In this document: piece after piece, positions 7,961 to 17,522 of the stretch
How positions within the stretch are numbered: position 1 is the first letter of the stretch
Layout: each line of letters begins with the position of its first letter
Source of the DNA: Paenibacillus sp. FSL H8-0548
Lineage (GTDB): Bacteria; Bacillota; Bacilli; Paenibacillales; Paenibacillaceae
Assembly: GCF_038630985.1 (NCBI RefSeq)
Contig: NZ_CP152049.1
Span: forward strand, 4,545,501 to 4,609,500
DNA: 64,000 nucleotides
Reading direction: 5' to 3'
Position numbers and translations under genes: made by a program
Notes under the pieces: model-generated
Database searches by the model: none
What the model was told of the DNA's origin: nothing
The model's input: only the letters and a program-made list of their open reading frames with translations

Positions 7961-8800
7961 TCAACCCTTTATGCCCGAAGAAGCAATGCCCTGCACAAAG
8001 TATTTCTGCAAGCCGAGAAAAACAATCAGAACCGGTATAATCGACACGACGCTGGCCGCCATAATCAAGCCATATTCCGCAGAATATTGCGAAATGAACA
8101 TTCGCAGTCCAATCTGAATCGTTTTGAGCGGCGTTTTTGTCAAATAAATCATTGGACCCAAAAAGTCATTCCACGTAGAAACAAAAGTGAAGATGGTCAA
8201 GGTTGAAAGCGCTGGCTTCGATAAGGGCACCATAATTCTTGCCCAAATCCCATATTCGCTTAAGCCGTCGATGCGGGCAGCTTCACACAGCTCATCCGGT
8301 ATTCCCTGATAAAACTGACGCATCAAAAATACACCGAATGCTGAAAAAGCCTGCAGACAGATAATCGCCAAATGGGTATTGTTCAGTCCGAGCGAACGCA
8401 TCATTATAAATTGCGGCACCATATACGCTTGCCATGGAATCGCGATCGTTGCGATATAGCCAAGAAAAAGGAGGTTCCTCCCTTTAAATCTCAGCTTCGA
8501 AAACGCATAGGCCGCAAAGCTAGAAGTAAGCAGCTGCAAAAAGGTGACCACGATTGCCAGCTTCGCTGTATTGAAAATAAACAGGCCTAATGGAATCCGG
8601 TTCCAAATGTCCACATAGTTTTGCCAGCGGGGCAATGCAGGAATCCATTGAATCGGGAAAGAAAAAACATCCTTGTTCAGCTTTAATGAAGCCGAAATCA
8701 TCCATACGTACGGAACCAGCATACACAATACAATGACGAACAATAGGATATATACAAATGCCACCATAACGATCTTGAGTCTTTTATCTGTGCCTACCAT
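7961..8800 (-). CDS. ABC sugar permease, MalG/CUT1 type
   Basis: A 279-residue inner-membrane permease of a carbohydrate-uptake ABC transporter (CUT1 family). About six transmembrane segments are visible, starting with VAFVYILLFVIVLCMLVPYV. The conserved cytoplasmic EAA loop is ELCEAARIDGLSEYGIWARI, which contacts the ATPase. An AGGAGG site lies ten bases before the ATG. It follows the first permease by 17 bp. No ATPase gene is in the locus, so it probably shares an MsmX-type ATPase, as is common in Firmicutes. The substrate is inferred to be maltodextrin-like from the GH13 neighbour. Confidence 0.9.
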   Translation of the reverse strand: MVGTDKRLKIVMVAFVYILLFVIVLCMLVPYVWMISASLKLNKDVFSFPIQWIPALPRWQNYVDIWNRIPLGLFIFNTAKLAIVVTFLQLLTSSFAAYAFSKLRFKGRNLLFLGYIATIAIPWQAYMVPQFIMMRSLGLNNTHLAIICLQAFSAFGVFLMRQFYQGIPDELCEAARIDGLSEYGIWARIMVPLSKPALSTLTIFTFVSTWNDFLGPMIYLTKTPLKTIQIGLRMFISQYSAEYGLIMAASVVSIIPVLIVFLGLQKYFVQGIASSGIKG

Positions 8801-8817
8801 ATGTCTATATCCTCCTA

Positions 8818-9753
8818 TTATCCGTACTTCTTCTCGCCGTTGAACTGAACGATCGTAATGCCCAGGACAAGCAGGAATAATACTATGGCCATTGCGCTGG
8901 CGTAACCGTAGTCCAGTGAACGGAAGGCCGTATTGTAAATTTGATAAACCATAACCCTTGTCGAATCATTGAGCTGGTTATCAGCGCCGGCAAATAGGTT
9001 AATAAAGATGTCGTATACCTTAAACGAGTTAATGACCAGAATCATCAACACAAAGAAGGTCGTAGGCGCGAGCTGCGGTACGGTCACATTACGAAATCTT
9101 CTCCATGCATTCGCACCATCCAATTGGGCGGCTTCGTACAATTCCGGATTAATTCCTTGCAGTCCCGCCAGGTAAATCACCATGTAATAACCCATGCTTT
9201 TCCAGACAGTAAACAAAACAACCGTAAACATCGCCCAATCTTTATCCGCGGCCCAGCGGGGAAGCTCCTCAATCGGTACCCCTGTAATAGCATGCAAAAT
9301 GTTGTTAAGCGGCCCCAAGGTAGGACTAAAGATAAAATTCCATACCGCCGCAACCGCTACGAGCGAAGCCACATAAGGAAAGAAAACTACCGTTCTAAGA
9401 AAGTTTCGGGCAAATATTTTCTGATTAAGCAAAATAGCCAGTCCCAGAGCACAAATCATCGTGACCGGTACGACGCCGACCGTATAAACAACCGTATTCC
9501 ATAATGCCTTATGAAACGTAGTATCATGGATAAGGCGGGTGAAATTATTAATTCCGATAAATGCCATAGGGTTTGCCCCATCCCATTTTACAAAGGCGAG
9601 GACAAAGGCAAAAAACATGGGAAGCAGTGTAAACACGGCAAAGCCGATAAAGTTAGGCGCAATAAAGCTGTATGCCACCAGATGCTCCCTGACGCCTTTT
9701 GACAGAAAAACCTTTTCGGGTTTTCCAGCTTCTAATCTAGTCTCATTTTGCAT
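8818..9753 (-). CDS. ABC sugar permease, MalF/CUT1 type
   Basis: A 311-residue partner permease. The first membrane segment is FIAPNFIGFAVFTLLPMFF, and the EAA loop reads ELYEAAQLDGANAWRRFRNV. Such permeases pair one MalF-like with one MalG-like subunit. The start has GGAGGAG four bases upstream of the ATG. It lies 89 bp after the binding-protein gene, and the gap holds a small GC-rich hairpin that probably lowers permease expression relative to the binding protein. Confidence 0.9.
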   Translation of the reverse strand: MQNETRLEAGKPEKVFLSKGVREHLVAYSFIAPNFIGFAVFTLLPMFFAFVLAFVKWDGANPMAFIGINNFTRLIHDTTFHKALWNTVVYTVGVVPVTMICALGLAILLNQKIFARNFLRTVVFFPYVASLVAVAAVWNFIFSPTLGPLNNILHAITGVPIEELPRWAADKDWAMFTVVLFTVWKSMGYYMVIYLAGLQGINPELYEAAQLDGANAWRRFRNVTVPQLAPTTFFVLMILVINSFKVYDIFINLFAGADNQLNDSTRVMVYQIYNTAFRSLDYGYASAMAIVLFLLVLGITIVQFNGEKKYG

Positions 9754-9797
9754 GATGTCTCCTCCATACCTTCCAGCTCAAAAGGGATTTCAAAGAA

Positions 9798-9813
9798 AGG
9801 CGAGCCTTCGCCC
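9798..9813 (-). terminator. Small intercistronic hairpin after the binding-protein gene
   Basis: GGCGA and TCGCC pair around GCCT (9799-9812), followed in the leftward direction by TTTCTTTG. It is a weak terminator or an mRNA-stabilising stem, often found after a binding-protein gene. Confidence 0.4.
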
Positions 9814-9842
9814 GCCCCTTCGATTCATCGTCTGTTTACAAT

Positions 9843-11186
9843 CTAATTGTTCAAGACCTGCTCTACGCGAGTTTTCATATCTGCCAAGCCTTTGTCAATC
9901 GTTGTGTTTTTGGTCATGATGTTATCATGAGCTTCGTTCAAAATCACTTCGATATCCGCGCTTTTCTCATGCATCGGCATTTCCAGATACGTCTTCACCG
10001 TGCCAAGAGCCGCTTTGCTGTTTTCATCGGAAGGGAAGCCTTCAATGGACGTAATAGAGCTGATAACTTCATCGTTTTTGATTGCAGGGATCGTGCCTGT
10101 TGCAGCAATTGCAGCTGCTCCTTCCGAACCTGTTACAAATTCCAGAAAATCAAGCGCTGCTTCTTTGTTAGCTGATTTTTTGTTAACCGCCAACGAAGTA
10201 ATCGTTCCGAGGGTCGTTCCAGCCTCTACGCCATCCGGATGCGGGTATTTCACAATGCCCCAATTGGTGGCTGCCGACTCGCCAGTTTTCACTTTATCAA
10301 TCTGCGTCGCTATAAACCAGCTTCCCATGTTCATCATGGCAATCGAGTTATTGTAGAACACGCCTGAGTAATGAGTGCTGGAGGTTTTCAGAGTAGCATA
10401 ATCCATGACTATGCCGTCATCCTGTTCTTTCAGAATTCGTTCATAAGTAGGCTTTAGGAAATCATAGTCTCCTTCAACGACCGTATGTTGACCATCCAAA
10501 ATACCGAACAGTTGGACTGCGCTGCGCCAAGTATGGTAGTGAGCTCCATAAACCTTGTTTACGCCGCTGCCTGCCGTCATTTGTCTGGCAATCTCATCAT
10601 ATTGGTTAAGTGTCATATCATTTGTAGGATAAGCGACACCTGCTTTGTCAAACAAATCCTTATTGTAATAGATAAGCCAGAAATCGCTGCGGAAAGGAAG
10701 CGCATAAACCTCATCATTTACCTGTATCTGTTCTACTGTGCCGCCATACGCAGAGGTGTCGATACCACTTTCAGAAATAAACCCTTTCAGAGGCTCCAAA
10801 TGATTTTGCTTCACAAGATTGGCATAGCCAGGAATATCCTTGATCGTTAGAACATCCAGATCTGCACCACCGGAGAGCTGCGTGCTCAGCATAGTCATAT
10901 AATCGGTAGAGCCAAGGTCAACATATTCAATGGTTACGTTTGGATGCTCCACCTTGTAAGCATCAATTAGAGGCTTATAGTACGCGGTTGCTTCCCAATC
11001 CCATAAAGCCCATTTTAACGTGATAGGTTTGTCAGCAGGCTTTTCGGAAGCGCTTGCAGTGCTTTCCGTCGTTGGAGCCGCAGTCGGCGCAGTGCTATTG
11101 TTGCCGTTATTACCGGAGCAAGCGGCTATCATGCTCAGGGAAAACATTGTTGCCAAGCTGATGCTGAACACTCTTTTCAACTTCAT
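9843..11186 (-). CDS. Sugar-binding lipoprotein of ABC transporter (family 1 SBP)
   Basis: A 447-residue extracellular binding protein. The signal peptide MKLKRVFSISLATMF ends at a lipobox with Cys (SMIAACSGNNG), so the mature protein is lipid-anchored. A Ser/Thr/Ala-rich linker follows, then a family 1 solute-binding fold (TLKWALWDWEATAYYKPL, VTIEYVDLGSTDYMTML). I chose the ATG at 11186 because AAGGGGAG lies seven bases upstream; an upstream ATG would place a hydrophilic extension before the signal peptide. It is the first gene of the operon and diverges from the sensor kinase gene, whose protein may sense the same sugar. Confidence 0.9.
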   Translation of the reverse strand: MKLKRVFSISLATMFSLSMIAACSGNNGNNSTAPTAAPTTESTASASEKPADKPITLKWALWDWEATAYYKPLIDAYKVEHPNVTIEYVDLGSTDYMTMLSTQLSGGADLDVLTIKDIPGYANLVKQNHLEPLKGFISESGIDTSAYGGTVEQIQVNDEVYALPFRSDFWLIYYNKDLFDKAGVAYPTNDMTLNQYDEIARQMTAGSGVNKVYGAHYHTWRSAVQLFGILDGQHTVVEGDYDFLKPTYERILKEQDDGIVMDYATLKTSSTHYSGVFYNNSIAMMNMGSWFIATQIDKVKTGESAATNWGIVKYPHPDGVEAGTTLGTITSLAVNKKSANKEAALDFLEFVTGSEGAAAIAATGTIPAIKNDEVISSITSIEGFPSDENSKAALGTVKTYLEMPMHEKSADIEVILNEAHDNIMTKNTTIDKGLADMKTRVEQVLNN

Positions 11187-11440
11187 TTTATAACTCCCCT
11201 TTTCCATCATATAATATTGCAGTTGATTCGGGATTGCCGAACCCTATGACAAATTCTAATCGCTTTTGAAGCCAAATGGGATGTATTTTCCAACTCATAT
11301 CATGTATTATTTGGTTTAGTTTATGTCGGCCCTCAACATGAAACCTGTAAAATCATACACAAAACATGTAATATTGGTTGTTTTCTCCTCCTATACATCA
11401 ACTCTTCTGCAAACTCTTGGAAGGATATGCTATCATAAAT

Positions 11441-11454
11441 TGTAAACGCTTTAA
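11441..11454 (+). promoter_or_regulatory. Probable cre site (CcpA)
   Basis: TGTAAACGCTTTAA matches the cre consensus TGWAANCGNTNWCA at all positions except one. It lies about 25 bp before the kinase gene and 255 bp before the binding-protein gene, so catabolite repression by CcpA could act on either promoter. Confidence 0.55.
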
Positions 11455-11476
11455 TCATCGGGTTTGTTGACAAGGA

Positions 11477-13252
11477 GTGTTTAACACGAACAGAAAGTCT
11501 ACCATAAAAAGCCGAATCATACTCATTATGACTATCTTTGCTTTGCTGATCGCCATCTTATTATCGTTTTTCAGCTATGAGATGATTTCTTATTTTCAGC
11601 GCAAAACAGCGATTCAGGCAACCGAGTTCAATTTACAGCTCATTTCCCACATTATAGATCAGGATTTGCTCAACCTTTACGCCTTAGCCATGGTTTGCAG
11701 TACCAATTCAAGCACCAATACCCTGCTGGCCAATTATTTCGAATCACCTCAGGCAAGCGCTAAGGATGCTGTTGATGTATTTACTGCGATGCAGGAGGCT
11801 TTCCGGGTTAATCCCTCCAACGCCTACGCCCGTCGCCTGATCGTTACGGATCATAAAGGGAAATTTATTCAGGTAGACAATGCCGGCGGTCTTTCTTCTT
11901 CGTTAAATGTCCATAACATCGATAAGCTCACCGGACTTACTCAGGATGCGGCGGAAGCATGGGGACGTGTCGTTCGCGACCCCCTTTCGAGTTCAGACGG
12001 CATTCCTATCGTTTGGCCGATTTACGGCACGGGAGCTTCCCGCATCGGTACGGTCTATCTGCTTGCCAACACGTCTGTCGTTACCGACAAGCTGAAAGGC
12101 TACGCTTTGCCGGCAAATTCCCGGTTATTGCTCAGGCTTGGCGACACGCCTTATGAAATTATGGATGGCAAGGTTGCGCCGGTATCGACCGATTTCAAAG
12201 AGAGGGCCTACCAAAAGGATAGTCCCACGGGAGCCCAAACCGTCTTGAGTGTCATTGAGTCTGGTGCAGAAGAGAAAATTGCAGTGTCCTACCCGGTTCG
12301 CGAAGGGGTTATTCTTACCCAGACCTTATCCGACAAGCAGCTTGCTAAAATATTTAACATCTGGATATTTATTGCGATCTCAGTCTGCTTTCTCGTGATT
12401 ATCCTAAGCGGCATTATTACCCTTTACCTGACTCGTACGATCAGCCTTCCAGTCGAAAAGCTGAAAAAAAGGATGGATAAAATTGCCCAAGGCTACTTCA
12501 CCGTGGACCGAAATATTGAATGGAACAGCGAGCTCGGAGATGTGGGCAGAGGGATCAATCGTCTCTCGCAGGACATTGTTGTTTTAATGGAAAGTCGGGT
12601 GGCTGACGTGAAGCAGAAGCAGGAATTGGAATACCGTATGCTGCAAAACCAAATTAGCCCTCATTTTCTCTACAACACTTTAAATTCCGTCAAATGGATG
12701 GCTACTATTCAAAATGCCACAGGCATTGCGGAAATGGTTACCTCCCTATCCAGACTTTTGCGAAGCATTTCCAAGGATATTCGAAAAGTAGTGCAGCTGA
12801 AGGATGAACTCGATTTGCTGGGCGACTATTTTATCATTCAAAAATACCGCTACGGCAGCACGATTACCATGGAGATGAAGGTTCCTGACGAAGCCTTGCT
12901 TATGGCCCCTATTCCCCGTTTTTCTTTGCAGCCTTTGGTTGAAAATGCGATTTTTCACGGGGTTGAGCCCAAAGGCAGAGGACATATCACCGTTTCGGTT
13001 GTCCAATGCGAAAGCAAAGACATTTTAATAACGATTGAAGATAACGGAGTCGGGATGCCTGACGAGCAAATCTCCTCTATCCTCTCCGACGAGGCAGTTG
13101 AAGGGAACGGTTTATTGAAAAATATAGGGCTTCGAAGCGTAAATGAGCGTTTGCGTCTCGCTTTTGGCGACAAATACGGTCTGTCTATTGAAAGCAAGCT
13201 GGGGGTTTATACGAGGATGAGCATTTTGGTCCCCTTCCCTACGAAGGAATAG
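11477..13252 (+). CDS. YesM-type membrane sensor histidine kinase
   Basis: A sensor kinase of up to 591 residues. The first membrane segment is near residues 15-35 (ILIMTIFALLIAILLSFF), then an extracellular sensor domain to about 290, a second membrane segment (IFIAISVCFLVIILSGII), HAMP, a His_kinase block (QNQISPHFLYNTLNSVKW, phospho-acceptor His) and an HATPase domain (LVENAIFHGVEPKG, GNGLLKNIGL). The start is ambiguous. GTG 11477 overlaps AAGGAG itself, the next well-spaced codon is ACG at 11486, and the first in-frame ATG (11528) lies inside the membrane segment. It pairs with the regulator gene 29 bp downstream and probably controls the divergent sugar transporter. Confidence 0.9.
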   Translation: MFNTNRKSTIKSRIILIMTIFALLIAILLSFFSYEMISYFQRKTAIQATEFNLQLISHIIDQDLLNLYALAMVCSTNSSTNTLLANYFESPQASAKDAVDVFTAMQEAFRVNPSNAYARRLIVTDHKGKFIQVDNAGGLSSSLNVHNIDKLTGLTQDAAEAWGRVVRDPLSSSDGIPIVWPIYGTGASRIGTVYLLANTSVVTDKLKGYALPANSRLLLRLGDTPYEIMDGKVAPVSTDFKERAYQKDSPTGAQTVLSVIESGAEEKIAVSYPVREGVILTQTLSDKQLAKIFNIWIFIAISVCFLVIILSGIITLYLTRTISLPVEKLKKRMDKIAQGYFTVDRNIEWNSELGDVGRGINRLSQDIVVLMESRVADVKQKQELEYRMLQNQISPHFLYNTLNSVKWMATIQNATGIAEMVTSLSRLLRSISKDIRKVVQLKDELDLLGDYFIIQKYRYGSTITMEMKVPDEALLMAPIPRFSLQPLVENAIFHGVEPKGRGHITVSVVQCESKDILITIEDNGVGMPDEQISSILSDEAVEGNGLLKNIGLRSVNERLRLAFGDKYGLSIESKLGVYTRMSILVPFPTKE

Positions 13253-13281
13253 TTTAGCCAAATAGGCAGGGAGTGAAGGCT

Positions 13282-14886
13282 ATGATTAAGCTGCTGATCG
13301 CTGATGATGAAGCTTTGGTCTGTATCGGTTTGCAGTCCATGCTGAAATGGGAGAAGTATAATATTGAAATTGTCGGGATTGCACATAACGGCGCCCAGGA
13401 AGAAGAAATGATTGAATCCTTGCAGCCGGACATTGTGATAACCGATATCAAAATGCCAGTGAAAAGCGGCTTGGAGGTTGCCGAATCCGTGCGAGAAAAG
13501 CATGGCAGGCTTCCACTTTTCATCATCCTGACCAGCTATGAGGAGTTTGAATACGCACACGCCGCCATAAAGGTACAGGCTGTAGATTATTTGGTCAAGC
13601 TGGACCTGACACCGCAGACGCTGGAGAACTCCATCAAGAAGGTTACTGCTATCATTGGAGACTACAAAAGCTCTGACGTTCATCCGGCGATGATTCATCG
13701 CAGCACCTTGCAAGAGCAGCGGGATAAATTTTTTATCCGTTTATACAATAATTTGTTTGAAAATAAAAACCAGTATCTTCTGCAAAAAGAAGATCTCGCT
13801 GTCGATTTATCCGAAGCAGCCTATGTCGTTTGCACCTGCCGCATATTAGGCCCAGATACCGTGCCTCCCCGGGGAGATAAGCTGGTCGCCTTATGCTCCA
13901 GTACGGTACAAATGGCCAAAGATACCTTGTCGGCTGTAAGGCCTTGCCATGTAACGAGTCTCGACCTGCGCAACTTTGCCATTACACTGCCTGTTACCGC
14001 AACAGATCCTCAGCAGTGGATGCCGGAAATTCAACAGCTGCTTGCCAGTATGGCCATGGTTCTGCATAGTTACTTCAATGTTGTCATCATAGGAGCGATC
14101 GGATTTGCGGTTGAAGATCCTTACTTCATTCGGGAAAGCTATGTGGCTGCCCGAAAGGTGCTACCTGCTGCCCTGCAAGCAAATGGATTCGTCTTTTTCT
14201 CCCAAGCTGAGATTGCCAGTCAGACACCGGTGCTGTTCGATTTTTCCGAATCTCGCTCCGAAATACGGCGTGCCTTTGAAGAAATCGATACCGCTACGCT
14301 GCATGCTATTATAACGAAGTTAATCGAAACCTTTGAGGGCCGCTCGGACTTGCTTGTGCCTGCAACCGATGCAGCCTGCAACGTTTTATATATGGCTACT
14401 TCTTTGCTTGCGGATGGAGAAAATATGGTAGAGCAGATCTTTGAGAAGGAGCCGGAGGGCTATCGCGCTCTCTACCGAAAGCATACCATTGACGGAATCG
14501 TAGACTGGCTGATCGAGTTTCGCGATGGCTGCTGTGATTTGCTATCCTCCAGAAAGCAAAGCTACAAGGAACAGCTGGTCAAAAACGTACAGGATTACAT
14601 TAAGAGAAATCTGAATCAGAAGCTTTCTCTAAATCAGGTTGCTGACGTATTTAACTTCAGTCCGAACTATTTAAGCCATCTTTTCTCCAAAATTGCTAAG
14701 ATCAATTATGTGGAATATATAACCGAAACCAAAATTGCGGCTGCCAAAGAAATGATGCTGCGCGGCGAAGGGCGAGTATATGAAATTTCGCAGAAGCTCG
14801 GGTTCGAGAGCTCCTTTTATTTCAGCAAGGTTTTCAAAAAGGTAGAAGGTGTCTCCCCTCGGGAGTTCATGCAGCGGATTGGGTGA
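13282..14886 (+). CDS. YesN-type response regulator with AraC output domain
   Basis: A 534-residue response regulator. The receiver domain (about 1-120) begins IKLLIADDEALVCIG, with the phospho-acceptor in DIVITDIKMPVKSG and the conserved Lys in YLVKLDLTP. A middle domain of unknown fold follows. The C-terminal AraC helix-turn-helix pair spans about 435-534 (KLSLNQVADVFNFSPNYLSH, GFESSFYFSKVFKKVEG). The ATG at 13282 was chosen because AGGGAG lies eight bases upstream. Its cognate kinase is the gene before it. The likely target is the divergent binding-protein operon. Confidence 0.92.
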   Translation: MIKLLIADDEALVCIGLQSMLKWEKYNIEIVGIAHNGAQEEEMIESLQPDIVITDIKMPVKSGLEVAESVREKHGRLPLFIILTSYEEFEYAHAAIKVQAVDYLVKLDLTPQTLENSIKKVTAIIGDYKSSDVHPAMIHRSTLQEQRDKFFIRLYNNLFENKNQYLLQKEDLAVDLSEAAYVVCTCRILGPDTVPPRGDKLVALCSSTVQMAKDTLSAVRPCHVTSLDLRNFAITLPVTATDPQQWMPEIQQLLASMAMVLHSYFNVVIIGAIGFAVEDPYFIRESYVAARKVLPAALQANGFVFFSQAEIASQTPVLFDFSESRSEIRRAFEEIDTATLHAIITKLIETFEGRSDLLVPATDAACNVLYMATSLLADGENMVEQIFEKEPEGYRALYRKHTIDGIVDWLIEFRDGCCDLLSSRKQSYKEQLVKNVQDYIKRNLNQKLSLNQVADVFNFSPNYLSHLFSKIAKINYVEYITETKIAAAKEMMLRGEGRVYEISQKLGFESSFYFSKVFKKVEGVSPREFMQRIG

Positions 14887-14919
14887 GAAGGGGTTAATTC
14901 CCCCTCTCTACGGCCTTCT

Positions 14920-15477
14920 TTAATTCTCTGAATAAAGCCGGTCATCGTCAGCAATGCTTTGGATATCCTCCGAGCTGATGCTAATGTACTCATAGCCCTC
15001 TGCCTGCTGCTTCTTTAACGCTTTTTGCTTGAAAAACTTTGGGCTGCCCTCGCCTGCGTCCTCATCATAAACGAGCAAAATGCCATCCGTCTTCCGGAAC
15101 AGCAGCTCGTCCCGTGCTGTGAACTGCCATATGCCGTCATACGGCTGATTGCTTATCGATGCATAATAATCGACTCCTTTTAATACCTGCTCGTAAAACT
15201 CTTTTTTATCGTCCTTCCACTTTTCTTCCTGATTGCTATAGGCCGTAATAATAGAAAGCTTCAGCTGCGGATATTTTTCTTTTAATTCAATGACCACCTC
15301 GCACGCCCAAAGATCAACCCCATATTGACCAGGGGTAATGACCCATTCCAGTCCATCCTCAATGAAGGGTATAAGCTTGCTGGTCAGCGCTTTTTTTATA
15401 TAAACGATTCCTTCATGCTTCTGGCTGAAAATATTAAGCTCATGCGCACGATAGCCGGTAACGAGTAAATTTTTCAA
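14920..15477 (-). CDS. ypsA: YpsA-like SLOG-domain protein (DUF1273)
   Basis: A 185-residue protein of the YpsA family. It opens LLVTGYRAHELNIF, the family's characteristic 'TGYR..EL' sequence, and later has VITPGQYGVDLWACEV, the nucleotide-binding SLOG motif. In Bacillus subtilis and Staphylococcus aureus YpsA affects cell division; the biochemical role is not firmly known. The start codon is TTG with AAAGGTGA eight bases upstream. It stands alone and converges on the response-regulator gene, with a weak GC hairpin at 14885-14909 between them. Confidence 0.9.
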   Translation of the reverse strand: MKNLLVTGYRAHELNIFSQKHEGIVYIKKALTSKLIPFIEDGLEWVITPGQYGVDLWACEVVIELKEKYPQLKLSIITAYSNQEEKWKDDKKEFYEQVLKGVDYYASISNQPYDGIWQFTARDELLFRKTDGILLVYDEDAGEGSPKFFKQKALKKQQAEGYEYISISSEDIQSIADDDRLYSEN

Positions 15478-15506
15478 TGTTATATCACCTTTTCATATAA
15501 ATATGG

Positions 15507-15534
15507 TTTACATCTCTCCAGTGTATGCTATAGT
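15507..15534 (+). promoter_or_regulatory. Promoter of the thiM leader
   Basis: TTTACA (15507-15512) and TATAGT (15529-15534) with a 16-bp spacer precede the TPP riboswitch by about 28 bp. Confidence 0.5.
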
Positions 15535-15562
15535 AGAAAAAATACAAATTGAATATTTTATT

Positions 15563-15649
15563 CACTAGGGGAGTTTAACGGCTGAGATAGAGCGCATGCT
15601 CTGGACCCTTGGAACCTGATCTGGATCATTCCAGCGGAGGGAAGTGGAG
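15563..15649 (+). ncRNA. TPP riboswitch (THI element) of thiM-thiD
   Basis: The conserved core is present: CTAGGGGAG, then GGCTGAGATAG, CCCTTGGAACCTGATCTGG and a final CCAGCGGAGGGAAGTGGA. These are the pyrimidine- and pyrophosphate-sensing helices of the thiamin pyrophosphate aptamer. A 20-bp terminator follows, so TPP should stop transcription before thiM. Confidence 0.95.
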
Positions 15650-15683
15650 CAGGATCATCCAAGCGCTTAGAACCTAGCTGGAT

Positions 15684-15736
15684 AATAAGACCCGCTCATT
15701 TCCCTTCGGAAATGAGCGGGTCTTATTCATTTTTGG
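15684..15736 (+). terminator. Riboswitch-controlled terminator before thiM
   Basis: A perfect 20-bp stem (15684-15703 with 15708-15727) closes on a four-base CTTC loop. CATTTTT follows. This is the expression platform of the upstream TPP riboswitch. Confidence 0.9.
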
Positions 15737-15798
15737 AGAAAATACTTCTTCTAGTCAGTCATTAGAGCTTACTCTAATCAATCAGGAGGAACCATTAC

Positions 15799-16605
15799 AT
15801 GAATTTTCTAAATAAGGTTCGCGAGCAAAATCCACTCATTCACAACATTACCAACATCGTCGTCGCCAATTTTACCGCTAATGGGCTGCTTGCTTTAGGC
15901 GCATCTCCCTTTATGGCTTATGCCCACGAGGAGGTCGCCGATGTCGCAAAAATGGCAAGTGCCGTTGTCCTTAATATCGGCACATTAGATGAGCAAATCG
16001 TACAAGCCTGCTTGATTGCCGGTAAGTCGGCCAATGAACATCATGTTCCTGTCGTATTTGATCCTGTTGGAGCAGGGGCTACAGCTTATCGTACCGCCTC
16101 CGCCCACAAAATTATTGCGGGCGTAAAGATTGCTGTATTGAGAGGAAACGTTGCCGAAATCGCTCATATTGCTGGCGAGAGCTGGACGATCAAGGGGGTA
16201 GACGCCGGCACTGGGGATGGTGACACTGTCGCATTAGCGCAAATAACAGCACGCAAGCTCGGATGTATCGTTGTCATTACCGGCAAAGAGGATGTTATTA
16301 CCGATGGCGAGGTCACCTTTCTCGTTAGCAATGGCCATCCGCTTCTAACCAAAATCACCGGAGCAGGCTGCTTGCTAAGCTCAGTAGTTGGCGCATTTCT
16401 GGCCGTCGGCGTGAATGCCAGCGTTGTTGCAGCAGCCGAAGCAGTAGCATTCTATGGCCTTGCTGCTGAGAAGGCTTATGAAGCGAGCAAGGAACAAGGG
16501 CCCGGCAGCTTTCAAACAGCATTTATTGACCAATTGTCAATCATATCTGCCTGTACACTTAAGCGAGAAGCTAGACTCAAGCAGCTATTTAAGGAGGAAG
16601 CATAA
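15799..16605 (+). CDS. thiM: Hydroxyethylthiazole kinase
   Basis: ThiM phosphorylates 4-methyl-5-(2-hydroxyethyl)thiazole, a salvage step of thiamin synthesis in the cytoplasm. The 268-residue protein shows the family's start [19 protein letters not shown], the [12 protein letters not shown] motif, and the C-terminal [18 protein letters not shown] with the catalytic Cys/Gly-rich anion hole. AGGAGG lies nine bases before the ATG. Its stop overlaps the thiD start by one base. The TPP riboswitch upstream supports the assignment. Confidence 0.96.
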   Translation: MNFLNKVREQNPLIHNITNIVVANFTANGLLALGASPFMAYAHEEVADVAKMASAVVLNIGTLDEQIVQACLIAGKSANEHHVPVVFDPVGAGATAYRTASAHKIIAGVKIAVLRGNVAEIAHIAGESWTIKGVDAGTGDGDTVALAQITARKLGCIVVITGKEDVITDGEVTFLVSNGHPLLTKITGAGCLLSSVVGAFLAVGVNASVVAAAEAVAFYGLAAEKAYEASKEQGPGSFQTAFIDQLSIISACTLKREARLKQLFKEEA

Positions 16606-17423
16606 TGAAAATATATAAAGCATTAACCATAGCAGGCTCAGACAGCGGCGGCGGCGCAGGCATCCAAGCCGATCTAAAAACCTTTCAGGAGCTCGGTGCC
16701 TTTGGCATGTCTGTCATTACCGCTGTAACCGCGCAAAACACACTCGGTGTTCAAGGTGTCTATCCCATGGACGCTGCTGCCGTTCGTGGACAGCTGAATG
16801 CCATCGGGGAGGATTTGGAGCCTGACGCGCTTAAGACGGGAATGCTCTTTAGTACAGAAATCATTGAGATCGTCGCCGCCAAAATCAAACAATATAAATG
16901 GCAGAACCTAATTATTGATCCTGTTATGGTAGCCAAAGGCGGCTCCCCCCTCCTTCAGCAGGAAGCTATTCAATCCCTGATCAAGCATCTGCTGCCGCTT
17001 GCGCTCATCACTACACCCAATATCCCTGAAGCTGAGCTGCTCGCAAGGATGCCCATTCGTACGCTTCAAGACCGCGAGGAAGCAGCGAAACGTCTGTTTC
17101 AAATGGGCTCTCGTTATATCGTCATTAAGGGTGGTCATACCAAAGAAAGCGAGCCGCTTGTCGATCTGATCTACGATGGGCAAAGCTTCGAGTATTTGGA
17201 GAGCACTCGAATTAACACCGTCCACACGCATGGTACTGGATGCACCTTCTCTGCTGCCGCAACCGCTGAGATCGCACAAGGAAAATCCGTACACGAAGCA
17301 ATAGTGACAGCCAAAGCCTTCATTCAAGCCGCTATTGAAGATCAGCTTGGCTTTGGTGCTGGACATGGTCCAACGAATCACTTTGCGTATCAGCGCAGAT
17401 TACGGGCGGGGCAGCAGGTCTAG
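16605..17423 (+). CDS. thiD: Hydroxymethylpyrimidine (phosphate) kinase
   Basis: ThiD phosphorylates HMP and HMP-phosphate to HMP-PP, the pyrimidine half of thiamin. The 272-residue ribokinase-fold protein begins ALTIAGSDSGGGAGIQADLK, the family signature, and has DPVMVAKGG and the C-terminal HTHGTGCTFSAAATAEI motif with the catalytic Asp-equivalent region. The ATG overlaps the thiM stop, and AAGGAGG lies seven bases upstream. No thiE follows here, so thiamin-phosphate synthase must be encoded elsewhere. Confidence 0.96.
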   Translation: MKIYKALTIAGSDSGGGAGIQADLKTFQELGAFGMSVITAVTAQNTLGVQGVYPMDAAAVRGQLNAIGEDLEPDALKTGMLFSTEIIEIVAAKIKQYKWQNLIIDPVMVAKGGSPLLQQEAIQSLIKHLLPLALITTPNIPEAELLARMPIRTLQDREEAAKRLFQMGSRYIVIKGGHTKESEPLVDLIYDGQSFEYLESTRINTVHTHGTGCTFSAAATAEIAQGKSVHEAIVTAKAFIQAAIEDQLGFGAGHGPTNHFAYQRRLRAGQQV

Positions 17424-17522
17424 TGCTAATAATAGCAAAATAGACCTAATACCACCTGGCGTTCACCAAATGTGCACAACAACACGGCTGCTCCTTCCTC
17501 AGGTAAGGGACCGATAATGGAA

